Origin: Solanum dulcamara
Taxonomy: Eukaryota; Streptophyta; Magnoliopsida; Solanales; Solanaceae
Assembly: GCF_947179165.1 (NCBI RefSeq)
Contig: NC_077242.1
Span: 38,263,097 to 38,327,096, forward strand
Length of the DNA stretch: 64,000 bases
Direction: 5' to 3'
Below, in pieces: positions 12,541-23,556 of this stretch. Numbering within the stretch: the stretch's first letter is position 1; every line of letters begins with the position of its first letter. The translations under genes and the position numbers were made by a program. The notes beneath the pieces are model-generated. The model was not told the DNA's origin and ran no database searches. It saw only the letters and a program-made list of their open reading frames with translations.

Positions 12541-12809
12541 TTTCCCTCTACTCAAGCCTAAAGTAGTAAGTTGTTCTTATTCAAAGTTAATTGAACTCTT
12601 ATGTATTCAGTTCCTTCTATGTCATTCATATGCATACATGTTCATGAAAGTTGGTTTTAAAGTCATGATTTTATGTTATGTTAAAGTTTTCATGTTCCAT
12701 GCATTTTAAAGTGTCATTATGTTAATGTTGGGTTTCTAGTCCCCTTTCTATGTCCTTCCTATGATAAGGTAATCTCATTCGAGGAAGAATATTCTCAAGG
12801 GGGAGATAT
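12541..12809 (+). other. 3' UTR and polypurine tract before LTR
   Basis: Non-coding 3' UTR of the chromovirus fragment. It ends with the inverted-repeat-like CATTCGAGGAAGAAT (12776-12790) and the polypurine tract CAAGGGGGAGATAT (12796-12809), which would prime plus-strand DNA synthesis. The same arrangement occurs before the LTRs at 20095, 32050 and 39673. Confidence 0.8.
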
Positions 12810-15069
12810 TGTAAGACTCTAGAAGTTGGAAAGTTGTAGCCAAGGAGAAAATTCTCAAAATTTCTAAATGGATCATGTTTACGAATCCTTTTACGGCTCA
12901 TACGAACTTATACGAATCATAGGAGTGAGTCGTAGAGTGAGTCCAAAGGGTTCGTTCAGAACCAACCTCAGATGACACCCTATGACTCAATAGGATGAGT
13001 CATAGGTGTGTCTATGGATCGTAATAAACAGACGTAACCCAGCATCAGAGGCCATGTTTCTGAGGTCCTTCAAAGTCAAGTCTACAAATTGTCATGATGA
13101 CTCGTAGGAATTATTACAAGTCATAGAAATAACTCATAAACAAAGTCTTGAGGCTCTCAAATTTGCAGAATTCAAGACCTGTAGGACGAGTCCATGTTAC
13201 GACTCATAGATAAGTGTACGGGTCATAGACACAACCTGTTTGCAAACTTCAGAGACTTCAAAATTAGAATTTTTCTCAGACCTGCAAGACAAGTCATCAA
13301 GATGACTCATCCTCTCTTCTACGACTCATAGAGTCGATCCGTAGGGTCAAAAGTTCAAATTTAATGAAAAGCAATTGTGTCTTTTCCCAAGTTTGGTTCA
13401 ATAAACCTAGACAAAAATATGGCCACGTTCAACCCTATAACTACCCAATTCTTTCAAAACTCCCTTATTCTAAATCATTCTTCTAAAATTTCACTATGGC
13501 AAGAACTCCAAATTTCTCTCAAGGTTTATTCTTCAAGATACAAGCTAGGGTTCCAGATATCTTCAAGGTTTCTTCTTCAATTTTTAGTGAATTCAATCAA
13601 TGTATGTGGGAATTGATCCATGGGTCCCTTTCACCCATGGAGTCCCAAGGTTCTCCAAGTTTTTATTCAAATTCCAATTGATTATGAACCCTAGTTTTGA
13701 TGAACTACATTGATCTGATTTAATTTAGTTTTTTAGATGTTATCAATGATCATTATAAGCACGTTTTCATATGAATTGCATGATTTTAAGTTCGATTATG
13801 AATATCCATGCATAAAGTTATTTCCAAGTTATGGTTACAAAGTTAAAGATGATTTTCATGAGTTGATTATGAGTTCAATTATTTTCCATAAAAGTATCTA
13901 TAATTTAAAGTTGAGATAATGATTTTTAATGATGAAGTTAGTATAATGAACAAAGTTATGATCAAAGAAAGTTATTATGGTGTGATAAGTACTATTCTCA
14001 CACAATCATGTTAAAGATGGTGATAAGAACAATTCTCACCGATGTTATGGATTTTTACGATTCAGTAAAGTTAATGAGTTATTCCTAAAATATTTTATAA
14101 AGATAGTTTGATAGGTAGTTACTATCTTTCTCTATTATGTTATTATCACGTTTTATGAGTCTGCATTGGGATATTGACTAAGCACCAAGAGGGCTTCTAT
14201 ATTGGGTTTGTTCTGGTAACACAATTAGTTACCCAAGGGAATCCTAGTGGCAACCTAAAGTCCCAAACTATGTTGCCTGCATAGGATTGCCTTCATGGCC
14301 TAGCTAGTGGATTCACATATAGCAAAATTGAGTTGAGATGAGATGAGTACTATGACAGAGTATACCTGGGCAAGGCAACCTCCCCCTTGTCTATAAAGGT
14401 TCCATCAGATTCCATGTAATAGCTCACATAGTCTTAGATGTCGGTTAAAAGTCTTATCCCACACAATTTAAATGTCAAGTTATGAGTTTTATGATATGGA
14501 TTGACAATGTGTTTTATATGTTTTCAAATGCTTTTAAGCTTTACTCATGATTCATTAGGATTGGTCATGCATCTTAAGGCATACTAATCACGTTCCTTTA
14601 CTTGTTCATGCATACCTCATATACTTAGTACATTCAAATGTAGTAACGCATATTTTACCTAAATTATCTCATAATGTAGGGGAAGACGACACTCACAACC
14701 ATCCTATTTGTGGCTAGAGTTGATTAGATATCAAGACTTGGTGCGTCCTCATCTTATCGAGGGCAATAACTTTGTTTCATATTGCTACTATTTTACTTTC
14801 CCTTATGTACTGGTGATCTAGGAGCTTTTCCTAAGCCCCCATCAAAGATTAGACTAGAGGCATGCTTAGATGATATTATGATGTAGTTCGTATTGGACAT
14901 ATATTGAGTTGATTTCCCTTAGTCCCACTTTCTTAAGTTGATTATTTTCGCTTATTTTAATACCGTGTTCCTTTACCTTATGAATTCAATATATGCTAAG
15001 ATGGCTTAGTTGGGGTCCCTCGCATCCTGATGGTCGTGTTGCAGATAGGCCCTAGTTAGGATCATAACA
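12810..15069 (+). repeat. 3' LTR, family alpha (2.26 kb)
   Basis: Starts TGTAAGACTC after a PPT and ends ATCATAACA. Homologous, on the opposite strand, to the LTRs at 17790-20095, 37463-39673 and 51317-53519, all about 2.2-2.3 kb. An array of half-decayed palindromes of the ACGAGTCGT/ATGACTCAT type occupies 12890-13350. A TATA-like TATAAAG lies at 14392-14398. It abuts gag coding sequence of another element at 15070. Confidence 0.85.
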
Positions 15070-15930
15070 ATAGAGTTCTCAGACGTAGGACAGTGTATCT
15101 AAATGATCAAGGTGGAACTCATTTTGTACAAAGTATGGTAGGCCTATCAAGAGGAGTATTGTGATGGAACGAGTAGGTGTTATAAGTGTGGACACTTGGG
15201 TCACTTTCTGAGAGACTGCCAATGTGAAAGTAGGGAAATAAGGGCACTAGGGCCCAGTCTTATTCAGCAGCTCCAGTAGGCAGGGTCGCACAGAAGGGTA
15301 CTTCATCTAGAATAAGCTGAGGTTCAAACTATTTATTTGTTATGTGTAGCTTCCGTGATCAAGAAAATTTTCCATACGTTGTTACTGGTATGCTAAAAGT
15401 CTTATCCTTAGATTTTTATGTTTTGCTTGATCCATGTTCTAACTTATCCTTTGTGACTCCTTACATTACCATTAAGTTTGGGATTTCTCTATAATGACTT
15501 CTACAACCTTATGTTTTGTAACCTCTTACATTATCGTTAAGTTTGGGATTTGTCTATAACGACTTCTAAAACCTTTTAGTGTTTCTACTCTTGTTGCAGA
15601 GTCTGATTTATCTAAGTGAGTCTATTGAAATTAAAATGTTCAATCTATCATAAAGACACCAAAGTCGACTTAGTTGAGTTTCATATGATGGATTTTGATA
15701 TCAATTTAAGCATAATTTGGTTTTATTCATATTATATCTCAATCAACTGTTGAACCCGAGTAGTAAAGTTTCAGTTTTCAAATGAGCTAATCTTAGAGTG
15801 AAAAAGTAGTCTAGTAGTGCCTAAAGATCATTTCATTTCATACCTTCAGGCCATAAAGTTACTTTCAAGGGGTGTATCTATCACATAGTCAGAGTTAAAG
15901 AAACTAGTTATGAGACACTACCCTTCAATT
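15070..15930 (+). pseudogene. gag knuckle and protease remnant, element J
   Basis: Coding starts inside gag, just before a complete CCHC knuckle CYKCGHLGHFLRDC at 15178-15219. Protease follows: near 15410-15470 the frame reads DFYVLLDPCSNLSFVTP, the place of the catalytic D-S/T-G, here DPC. A later MMDFDINLS piece aligns to the FDVILGMDW segment of related proteases. A 65-bp tandem duplication (about 15470-15600) disrupts the protease further. Gag upstream of the knuckle is absent because the neighbouring alpha LTR ends at 15069. Confidence 0.8.
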
Positions 15931-17180
15931 AGTTGTAGTTGTGAATGAGTTCCCAGAGATATTTTCGGACGATCTTCTCAGAGTCCCTCCTAATAAGGAG
16001 ATAGACTTTGGAATAAATGTCCTTCTCAATACTCAACCTATCTATATTATGCAATATAGAATGGATCCAGCTGAGTTGAAAGAGTTAAAAGAACAGTTGA
16101 AAGATCTCCTTGATAAGGGTTTCATCAGACTAAGTGTCTCATCTTGGGGTACTTTGTCCTTTTTGTGCAAAACAAAGATGGTTCCCTTAAAATATGTATT
16201 GATCAACACCAGTTGAACAAAGTCACCAAAAGGAATAAGCACCTCTTTTCTAGAATTGATGACTTATTCAAAAATCTTCAGGGTGCCACTTGTTTTTATA
16301 AGATAGACCTTAGATATAACTATTATTAATTGGAAGTGAGAGAAAGTGACATCCCTAAGACAACATTCAGGACCCATTACAGTCACTTTAATTTCCTTGT
16401 TATGTCCTTTGGTTTGATTAACATCCCCATAGTATTCATGGACCTTATAAATAGAGTGTTTAAGCGGTATTTTAGATATGTTTGTTACTGTGTTCATCGA
16501 TGATATCTTAATCTACTCCATAAGTGAGGAGGATCATGCAAGTCATTTTAGAATATTCCTCCAGGCTCTCAAAGACAATTTGTTATTTTCCATGTTTTCA
16601 AAGTGTGAATATTAGCTAAAGTCTATGGAGTTCCTAAGCCACATAGTATCTAGTGAAGGTATCTAATTTGACTCGCAAAAAAATTGAGGTAGTGAAGAAT
16701 TGGCCCAGACCCGCATCCCCAACTGATATAAGGAGTTTCTTAAGTTTGGCTAGCTACTATAGAAGGTCTTTGCAAGAATTCTCATCTATTGTAGATTCTT
16801 TGACAAAGTTTACCCAAAACAAGGCTAAATTTCAATGGTTTGAGGCTTGTGAGAAGCGTTTTAAGGAATTTGAAAACTTAATTGACTACTTCTCTATTAT
16901 TTACCATACTAGAGGGTATATAGGGTTTTGTTGTATAGTAAGATACATCTAGAATAGGATTGGGTTGTGTGTTGATGCAGAATGGTAAAGTTATATCCTA
17001 AGCTTCTAGGTAACTTAAGACCACGAGAGGAATTATTCAACTCATGGTCTCGATTTAGCAACCGTAGTATTCACATTAAATATATGATGTCATTATCTCT
17101 ATGACATGCATGTAGATATGTTCACTAGTCACCAGAGTTTCCAGTATGTCTTTAGTAACAAAGTGTTAAAACTTAGGAAA
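15931..17180 (+). pseudogene. Reverse transcriptase and RNase H remnant, element J
   Basis: The RT entry segment reads MNEFPEIFSDDL..PPNKEIDFGINV (from 15941), then [11 protein letters not shown], with a frameshift near 16146 and continuation [11 protein letters not shown]. The catalytic box FIDDILIYS is at 16493-16519. The RT-RNase H connection NWPRPASPTDIRSFLSLA lies at 16690-16750. RNase H residues around 16840-17180 are broken by stops. In an intact element this enzyme copies the RNA genome into DNA inside the particle. At least three frame changes and several stops rule out activity. Confidence 0.88.
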
Positions 17181-17789
17181 AAAAGATGACTTGAACTACT
17201 CAAGGACTATGATATGAGCATTCTCTACCACCCAAAAAAGGCTAATGTTGTTGCTAATGCCCTTAGCAAATTTTCTATGGAGAGTACCGCTCATATAGAA
17301 TAGGGAAAGATAAGTTGGCCAAGAAGGTACATAGAATTACTCGTTTAGGAGTCTGCTTTGTAGGCTCTAATAAAGGTGGCATTGTTGTTCATAATGGGGA
17401 TGAATCATCTCTGGTAATTGAAGTGGAGTAGAAGAAGGCCAAGGACCCTATCATACTTTATGTAAAGAAATAAGTCCACAAGAAAAGGTGATGGTTTTCA
17501 CACAATGGGGAGATGGTGTATTGAGGTACCAAGGTAGGTTATGTGTTCCAAATATGAATGGTATAAGATATAGGATCATGGTAGAAGCCCACATTTGCAG
17601 GTATTTGATTCATCTAGGTTCCACCAAGATGTATCATGACTTGAAAGAAGTCTACTAGTGGAATGGCATGACTGGGGATACTACAGATTTTGTTGTAAGG
17701 TGTCTGAGTTGCCAACAGGTTAAAGTCAAGTACTAGAGGCCTGGTGGCATAAATCAGAATATAGCTCCTGAGTGGGAGTGGGAGATGAT
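17181..17789 (+). pseudogene. Integrase N-terminal part, element J, cut by LTR
   Basis: LLKDYDMSILYHPKKANVV marks the start of the integrase region. The HHCC zinc-binding domain keeps all four ligands: His at 17590 (AHIC), His near 17611 (IHLGS) and a CLSC pair near 17701-17712, although one stop (about 17657) interrupts it. The sequence stops at EWEWEMI (about 17789), just short of the first catalytic Asp of the DDE core, because a minus-strand alpha-type LTR begins there. The rest of this integrase is not found elsewhere in the window. Confidence 0.85.
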
Positions 17790-20095
17790 CGTCATGATCC
17801 AAGATACCCCCTAAATGTGACATAGAGAATAGGATCCCCGAAGAACCTAAACAAGCCACTTTACATAAACATGACACTAAGAATAAAGAACATAATCAAA
17901 TAAATTGGAAAGCGGAATATAAGTCTAAAATGATAATCTCATACAATACCAAAATCAGAGTACAAAGACTTCATAAAGAGGAATCATACTATGTTTGAAA
18001 ACAAGCCTCTACTAATCATAGGTGTGGCATACGACAAGTCCTAGCTCATGAAATAATCTAAAAACTAAATAAGGTATGAAAATGAAATAAAAGAAACTCA
18101 TAAGATGAAGATGACTTTGAACCATGAAGAATCACTAAAATGTAAGCAAAGCTGATCAATCTGTTAACCACGGGCAGAAGGAGAAACATCAGAATATATA
18201 TTATAAGACAATATAGGCACACGAGATGAATGTAGAAGTACTATGAAATGTACTGAGTATGGAGAATGTGCAATGCATGACATAAAATAGGATAATGCAA
18301 TGGTCAAGCTAAAACATGACATTATCCTTTAAAACATTGTTAGAAATATAAAACATTGTGAATACAATAGTCATAATAAAATCATAAGCTTGTCATAACA
18401 TAACTGTGAATCATAAATCTTTGTGAGAGATATTATTAATCGACATAAATCATGTGATCTATAACATAAAGTCTAGTATCTTTTCCACACCAAAAAGAGG
18501 TTCTCCTACTTGCCACGTAAGGACCATGACATGAGTTATATGTGGATCCACTAGCTTAAGAAAATTTGTCCAATTGGGACATCCTACGGGGAACGTAGTT
18601 ATGGGACTAGGAGATTGCTACTAGAGACCCGACCTCTACTAATGGGAGAGCCTCTATCCCAAAATCCTCTCAATGCTAAGCAACTTGATATAATATCATA
18701 CATAAAGTATCATAAGCTTTGAAAATAATAAGAATCTAGTAATACCAAATCCTTAATAATATACTTAAAATCATCGAATAGCTTCTTTCAACATATCATG
18801 ATATCATAACATATTCATAAAATACACTTATCTAAGAATCTAAATCATGATAAGCTTTTTCATAGAAAATCATGGAAACCCTTCATAATGAGAATAATTC
18901 ACTTTGAAGCAACCTTACTTTCATAAAAACCTACATGATACTTTATCTAAAAGTATCCTTAAATAGTACATTCTTCAATTCATGATGCATGAAAAACTCT
19001 CAAAACATAGTTGATAACTATGAAATAGGCATAATGCAAGGGTTCATGAGAAAACTATTGAAACATGTAATTATGATCAAATCATGCATAATAAGATTAA
19101 TAAGAATAGCCAAAATTGTAATTGATTGAACCCAATGCATAATCATCAAAATCATAGATTTTTGGAAGAAATCATAAATATAAATTGAAGATTGTTTGGG
19201 ACTCCATGGATGAAAAGAAATCCACAGATAAAATTCATTCATACCTCAATGAATTCTAGCCTTGAAACTTGAAGATGTGACTTGATCTTGAAACCCTAGA
19301 TTTCTTGAAGAAGAAGACCTTGAGAGAGAATTTCTTAAGTGCCTTAGGGGTTTTGAGTGAATGAGAGGGAATGGAGGAATTTGAAGGGTAAGGGTAGTTA
19401 TAGGAAATAGGAATCGGCCCAAAATGACATAGCTTAGATATTAAAAAAATAGGAATTGACTGAAATATCCTTGAGAATTAACTGTCGGTGGTGACCTACA
19501 GACTCTACCTATGGGTCATAGGTCCTTCGGCGGATCGTCTTATGGGATAATGGGAAAATAGTACAAAAAAAGGTCTCTAAACTTTGTCCTATGACCCCAC
19601 CCTACGGACCATCGTTGCTTCTACGGTTCATAGACCTCCTCATCCCATACAAACTCTGAAACCAACCCTTTGAACTTTAACCTACGAACCACCCTATAGT
19701 CTGTAGACCACCCTACCATTTGTAGGCCCTTTGTCCTGCCAACCCTCAAATCCCCTTTCTCTTTATCTTATCCTATGACCCATCCTATGGGCCATAGGTC
19801 CCATCTACAACCATTCTCTTAGTCCAAAGAAAATCTTTTGAGACTTTTTAGTTTTCAAACTAGAGGATCCCTACGAAGGCCTTCAAAGGACTGTAGGACC
19901 TTGTACGATCTATAGGTAAACTTGTACAACAACTCCTGAAACTCACATTTCCTAAGTGCTGGACTCATCTACGACTAGCTTTTATGGGATGTAAGACCTT
20001 GTACAGTCCATAGGTAGCCTCGTGGCATCTTGCACCAGCAAAATTTTCTGCAACTTTTCTTTCTTTCTTAATTTTCTCAATTTCGAAGTGTTACA
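17790..20095 (-). repeat. Alpha-family LTR, 3' LTR of element F
   Basis: On the minus strand it begins TGTAACACTT (20095) after a PPT and ends near GGATCATGAC (17790). Internal blocks match the alpha LTR at 12810, for example the 'atgtggatccactagctt' segment at 18541. U3 contains decayed CTACGG..CCATAG palindromes at 19490-19995. It lies directly in the integrase of element J. No genes are seen across this span. Confidence 0.8.
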
Positions 20096-20298
20096 ATATC
20101 TTCCCATTGGGAATATTCGTCTTCAAATGAGACTTAAGATAGCATGAATAAAGTAGTAAAGGAGAACTAACAATACAACATGAATGTAAAATACATCAAA
20201 ATTCATAAAACCAAGAAGTAATCAACCCCAAGCTAAAACATGAACTTTATAAAACCAATTTCATGAGCATGCATGCAAATGGAAACATGAGAATAGTT
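20096..20298 (-). other. Residual 3' UTR and PPT of element F
   Basis: The only internal sequence left in F. On the minus strand it contains the hairpin-like CATTTGAAGACGAATAT (20113-20129) and the purine tract CCAATGGGAAGATAT next to the LTR. It aligns with the 3' UTR of element DE (39674-39880), including the shared 'catgaacatg.atgca' region. Everything from PBS to pol has been deleted. Confidence 0.75.
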
Positions 20299-21363
20299 GA
20301 GTCATGACCCAAGCTATTTCCTAGATGTGACATAGCGAATAGGTTCCTAAAAGACCCTAAATAAGCCTCTTAGAATAATCATGACTTAAGATCACATGAA
20401 TATTAACATAAAATGATATGCATAAGATAAGTCTTAAAGGAAATCTCAACATAAAGAACAAAAAAACTGGTACATGTCTGATAATGTGGAAAATATACTA
20501 AGTCTAACATAGCCTCTAACTATCATAGATGGGGCATTATGACAAGCCATAGATTACCAAAATAATTTGAAACTTAAAGTCATGAAATAAAAGACATCGT
20601 TAGATGATTGTGTCCTCAAAGCATGAGGACTCACCATAAAGCTAAGCAACTTATAATCAATCCACTAGCCACGACCGGGTAGAGGAACGTCTAAACCTAT
20701 ATTATAAATACAATATAGGCACAAAAAGTATGAGTCGGTACTATAGTATTTACTGAGCAAGGAGAATGTGTAATGCATGATGTAAAACATAATGATGCAA
20801 TGACCAAGCTAAAACATGAAGAAAGCCTTTTAAAACATCATTAGAAACATAATACATGGTCAATGCAACGTTCGTAAGTAAGTCACAATCAAAACATTGC
20901 ACAGTAAGAGAAACATATAACTCAAAAAAAACCATATGTGCTATAACATGGAGCCGATGTCATACATCCCACAATGAAAAAAGATTATCCTACTTGCCAA
21001 GGTAAGGCCCTTAAACATGAGCTATTGTGGATCTACTAGCTCGACTCAATTAAGAAAAAGTCTTATGGGGGATGTAGTTATGAGAAAAGGGGATTTCTAC
21101 TAGAGACCCAACCTCTATTAACAGGAGAGCTTCTATTCTAATATCCGTTAGGTTCTAGGTAAACTCTCAAAAACAATAATCATAAGCATAACATAAAGCT
21201 TGTAAGACCAAATTCATCATAAATATTTAAAATTCATAAGAATACATCCTTTAACAAATCATTATATCATAGCATGTTCATAGAGATACTTGTCTAAGAA
21301 TCAAAAATCATGATAATCTTGTTCATAGAAAATCATGGAAAACCACTATAAAAAGGATACTTC
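20299..21363 (-). repeat. Alpha-family LTR, 5' LTR of element F (truncated)
   Basis: Homologous to 17790-18890 (for example GTCATGA.CCAAG, then ATGTGACATAG.GAATAGG at the ends, and CATAGAAAATCATGGAAA near 21326). It represents the inner half of a minus-strand LTR. Its continuation toward the LTR start is cut at 21363 by the intact terminus of a different LTR (TGTCATGG). Confidence 0.75.
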
Positions 21364-23556
21364 TGTCATGGACCTAGTCTACATCCTAGGCGTGGCCGAC
21401 ACTCAGAAACTATTGTTGGTTTCCAAGTAAACTCTTGGCCTTACTAACTCACTAAGAGAAAGATTTAGTCATGAAAAGCATGCTCAATAGGCAAAATAAG
21501 TGTAAATAAACTCAAACAACATCAAGTTTAAAACTTAAAGCTCACTATGTATAAATGTGAGACATGACTCAATGTTTTCAAAATATACTCAAATGAATAA
21601 ACTGAACACTGTCTAACTAGTCTATGTAGCCTAGACTAACTCTAAAATTGGTACCAGGACAAGTCTACGGCTACCTCAAAACTAATAAATAAATGAATGA
21701 AAAGTAAAAACTGAAATAAGATGCAGGAGCTCCTCTAAATTCCAAGAGGTCTCAACAAAGCCGAGTAGAAAGTTGATCTTCAACAGTGTGTTATTGAGGA
21801 TCTGTATCACCTGTATCATAAAAAGATGTAACGCCAAAAGATGTCAGTACATGAAATGTATAGTATGTAAAATAGCTGAAACAAAATTACTCATGATACT
21901 CAACTCAAGAAACTTAACTTTGAAAAATTGCTCAACTCAATAAAGAATGCAATATAGGTAAAAAAAGAGCTTTAAAAGATATGAAATAGTAAGTGCAACT
22001 CATTGTATAAGAAAAACATAATACTTTACTTCTCACGGTATTTCTTGAACTAAGAACCATCACTATGAGCTTCGTGATGATACAATGTTCTGCCCACATT
22101 GCTAGAGTCATCATATACCTTGCTAGGGTATAGCACAATAACTGAATTATGGATCCATTTTAAAAGTCTTCTTTTGGGACTATGAGGAGTCGCCTGAATG
22201 AATGGTATGATCCTATCTATGCTGGCAGCGTAGGTTATGGGGTTGGAGTTATCTAAACTCGTACCCAAATTGGTGCTCGATACTACTCCCAAAATATCTT
22301 CACTCTACTCGTATCTCAAGTGAGTGTATTTACTCAATTAACTCATTTAGTCTCTTTTGGATTTAGCTCAAAATTCAACTTTTCTTAACTTATCTCTTGT
22401 CTTTAAGATAGGTTAAATCTCATCTCATTAATGCATTTTAAAGAAAAGCATACTTTAGCTTCTCAACTCAATCTCAAAAATAGATATTTAAGTGTAATAA
22501 TACTCAACTCATTTATACTCAAAACACATGCTCAAAATAATAATTAAGAGACTTCTCAAACTTAACTTAACTCATGCTCAAACTCTTTCCCATTTAAAGA
22601 TGAAAATATATCATACTTTAAGCTCAACAAATGCATAAAATGCCAAAATTCAATTAGGGTTCATGTGAATATAGAAATGAACGCAAATATCAAGAACTCA
22701 ACTCATGAAAATCATCAAAATATATTTATATATATACAAGAACTCAGTAGAATTTATATAGATAACTCATGAATTCACTTTGTCAACATTGAAAATCAAA
22801 ACTCAACTTTACTTGACTAACTGAAGATATGGGGCACATGGGCGAACTTAGTACAACGTTCTGATAAGCCTTATATACTTGGAACAAAGATTATTTAGTC
22901 AAAACTTAAAGGAATTTCTTGAAATGCATGAACCCTAGTTTCTTCTCTTCTCTCCAGACCTTGCTCTTAAAATATTCTAAGTATTAATGAGGAAAAAGCT
23001 CGTTGGGTACTGATAAGCGATAATTTTTAGTCCCAAACTTCTTGGGTTTTAGTTTGGGGAAGGTGGAAAAAAGACCTAACTAACCCACATTAAAATAGGG
23101 TTCTGACCGCCTTTGGACCCTTATACGGAGCGTAGAACTTTCTATGGACCGTAAAAGGTTAATTGTAGAACTCATGGTCCAAAATTGTACCTAACTTAAA
23201 TGGGTCATATTGGGTCTACGACTAATTTCTCTGGGTCGTAGAACATATGATGACTCTTAGAATCTCACTCATGGAACTCAACTGGGAATAGAGCTTGAAG
23301 ACTATAGGCCATTTCCTACGGCTTATACAATGTCTTATGGGTTATAAGACCCAATTGTAGAACTTAGGTACAATTCCCTGAGCTGTTGGAATTGTGTTAC
23401 TTGGTATACGAGTCCCTTCTACAGGTCGTATACCCTTTGACAGATCATCAAAAAGAGATCGTCCATCATACTAGAAGTTTTAAATCTCTGAAATTCACCT
23501 ATGAGCCTCCTCTAAGTTCCATAGGAACTCCTATAAGTCGTAGAAGCCACTCATTT
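21364..23556 (-). repeat. Family-G LTR, copy G1 (partial)
   Basis: The left edge TGTCATGG is the minus-strand LTR end (CCATGACA). The segment CCGACACTCAGAA.C.ATTGTTGGTT (21408 on) matches 53749 on in copy G2. The right end lacks the TGTAACAT start and stops near 23556, where the element-B LTR begins. Palindromic CTACG/CGTAG words are scattered at 23100-23550. It may be the 3' LTR of the G element whose 5' LTR is at 53706-55457, but no matching target duplication supports this. No genes seen. Confidence 0.65.
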
